Positions 5,022 to 5,554 of a DNA stretch of 5,554 nt are shown piece by piece. This stretch comes from a bacterium. GTDB taxonomy: Bacteria; AUK180. Position 1 is the stretch's first letter, and each line of letters begins with the position of its first letter. Location: contig JAUXGM010000141.1 in NCBI GenBank assembly GCA_030622125.1, positions 1-5,554 of the forward strand. Reading direction: 5' to 3'. Below the pieces are notes generated by a model that was given only the letters and a program-made list of their open reading frames with translations, was not told the origin of the DNA and did not search any database. A program made the position numbers and the translations under genes.

Positions 5022-5554
5022 ATGAAAAAAGTAATAATGATCTTTTTCCTTTTTGCAAGCATCTTAATGTATTCCGAAACAAAGAAAGAAAATCTTGCCG
5101 TTGAACATTGGCAAGGTGTTTTAAAGGTATCGGGAGTGGAACTAAGAATTGTTTTCAATATTGAAAATGATACGGAAGGTAAATTGATTGGGACACTTGA
5201 CAGCCCTGATCAAGGTGCCTACGGTATTCCTGTGGATAAAGTAAATATAGAAAAAGGAGTATGGAGGCTTGAAGTAAATGCGGTAGGCGGACTCTATGAA
5301 GGCAAAGAAAAAGATGGTAAAATAGAAGGAACATGGTTGCAAAACAACAATTCACTGCCCTTGATATTAGAAAAAATTGATGAAATTAAAAAGCCAAAAA
5401 GACCGCAAGTTCCTCAAAAACCCTATCCATATATTGAAAGGGAGGTAGAATACGAAAATGAAAAAGCCGGAATCAAATTAGCAGGCACTTTAACATTACC
5501 GAAAGAAGGCGGACCATTTCCAGCAGTTCTATTAATAACCGGTTCGGGAAGTCA
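5022..5554 (+). CDS. Secreted two-domain alpha/beta hydrolase, N-terminal part (3' truncated by window edge)
   Basis: The first 177 codons of an exported hydrolase; no stop occurs before the window ends. Residues 1-18 form a signal peptide (MKKVIMIFFLFASILMYS), with cleavage likely near Ser18. Residues 27-118 form a beta-rich accessory domain with the conserved points W-x-G (30-32), LDSPDQGAYGIP (59-70), EGTWLQ (102-107) and LPLILEK. This domain commonly precedes alpha/beta hydrolase folds in Bacteroidota-like proteins. A Pro/Lys linker (about 122-137) leads into the hydrolase: EVEYENEKAGIKLAGTLTLP, then FPAVLLITGSGSQ, where ITGSG normally precedes (P/S)QDRDE and the oxyanion region. The catalytic Ser, Asp and His lie beyond the window. 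The substrate is probably an ester or peptide, not identifiable here. AGGAG sits six bases before the start, and a strong promoter lies directly upstream, so the gene probably starts its own transcript. Confidence 0.88.
   Translation, partial: MKKVIMIFFLFASILMYSETKKENLAVEHWQGVLKVSGVELRIVFNIENDTEGKLIGTLDSPDQGAYGIPVDKVNIEKGVWRLEVNAVGGLYEGKEKDGKIEGTWLQNNNSLPLILEKIDEIKKPKRPQVPQKPYPYIEREVEYENEKAGIKLAGTLTLPKEGGPFPAVLLITGSGS

Noticed and set aside
5142-5355. Two overlapping minus-strand open frames inside the hydrolase gene
   Set aside because: Antisense to a clear signal peptide plus hydrolase reading frame; Phe/Leu/Tyr-rich shadows.

Overview
The window looks like an AT-rich bacterial genome that carries a V/A-type rotary ATPase instead of, or as well as, an F-type enzyme. 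Spirochaetes, Cloacimonadota-like lineages and other FCB-type environmental bacteria are possible hosts. The phylum cannot be fixed from this sequence alone, and the host assignment is inference.

Layout. All supported genes are on the + strand. Positions 1-2158 hold the 3' end of a V-type ATPase operon: the C-terminal part of subunit B, complete subunit D, and a tightly coupled 332-residue protein of unknown function. That protein contains two copies of a short 'beta-strand, FLF-K-GEL' motif, loosely like DUF4388/PATAN-type domains. Positions 2159-2728 are a 570-base non-coding mosaic of short repeats: two blocks of degenerate 7-base tandem repeats, a long hairpin with an overlapping alternative stem, and two elements that both follow a 'GTCATT-(C/G)-AGAG, hairpin, AATCT' plan. 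An open frame at 2320-2643 runs through these repeats and is almost certainly not a gene.

Positions 2729-4124 hold two overlapping genes I do not recognise: a protein with one N-terminal membrane anchor and a six-helix membrane protein. The 3' end of the second gene runs into a roughly 196-base segment (4054-4249) bounded by 15-base inverted repeats with one mismatch. This looks like a small non-autonomous or REP-like element that has replaced or extended the protein's C-terminus. A diverged copy of its right end lies at 2651-2664, just upstream of the gene pair. Positions 4313-4960 encode another orphan membrane-anchored protein. From 5022 to the window edge is the start of a secreted, two-domain alpha/beta hydrolase.

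How the genes fit together. B and D are the non-catalytic stator-hexamer subunit and the central rotor shaft of the same machine. The 332-residue protein is probably co-translated with D, so a link to the ATPase operon is reasonable but unproven. The three genes or gene pairs downstream each appear to have their own sigma-70-like promoter and short leader, so the right half reads as independent accessory genes inserted among repeats, not one pathway. No tRNA, rRNA, CRISPR array, transposase gene or convincing intrinsic terminator was seen.
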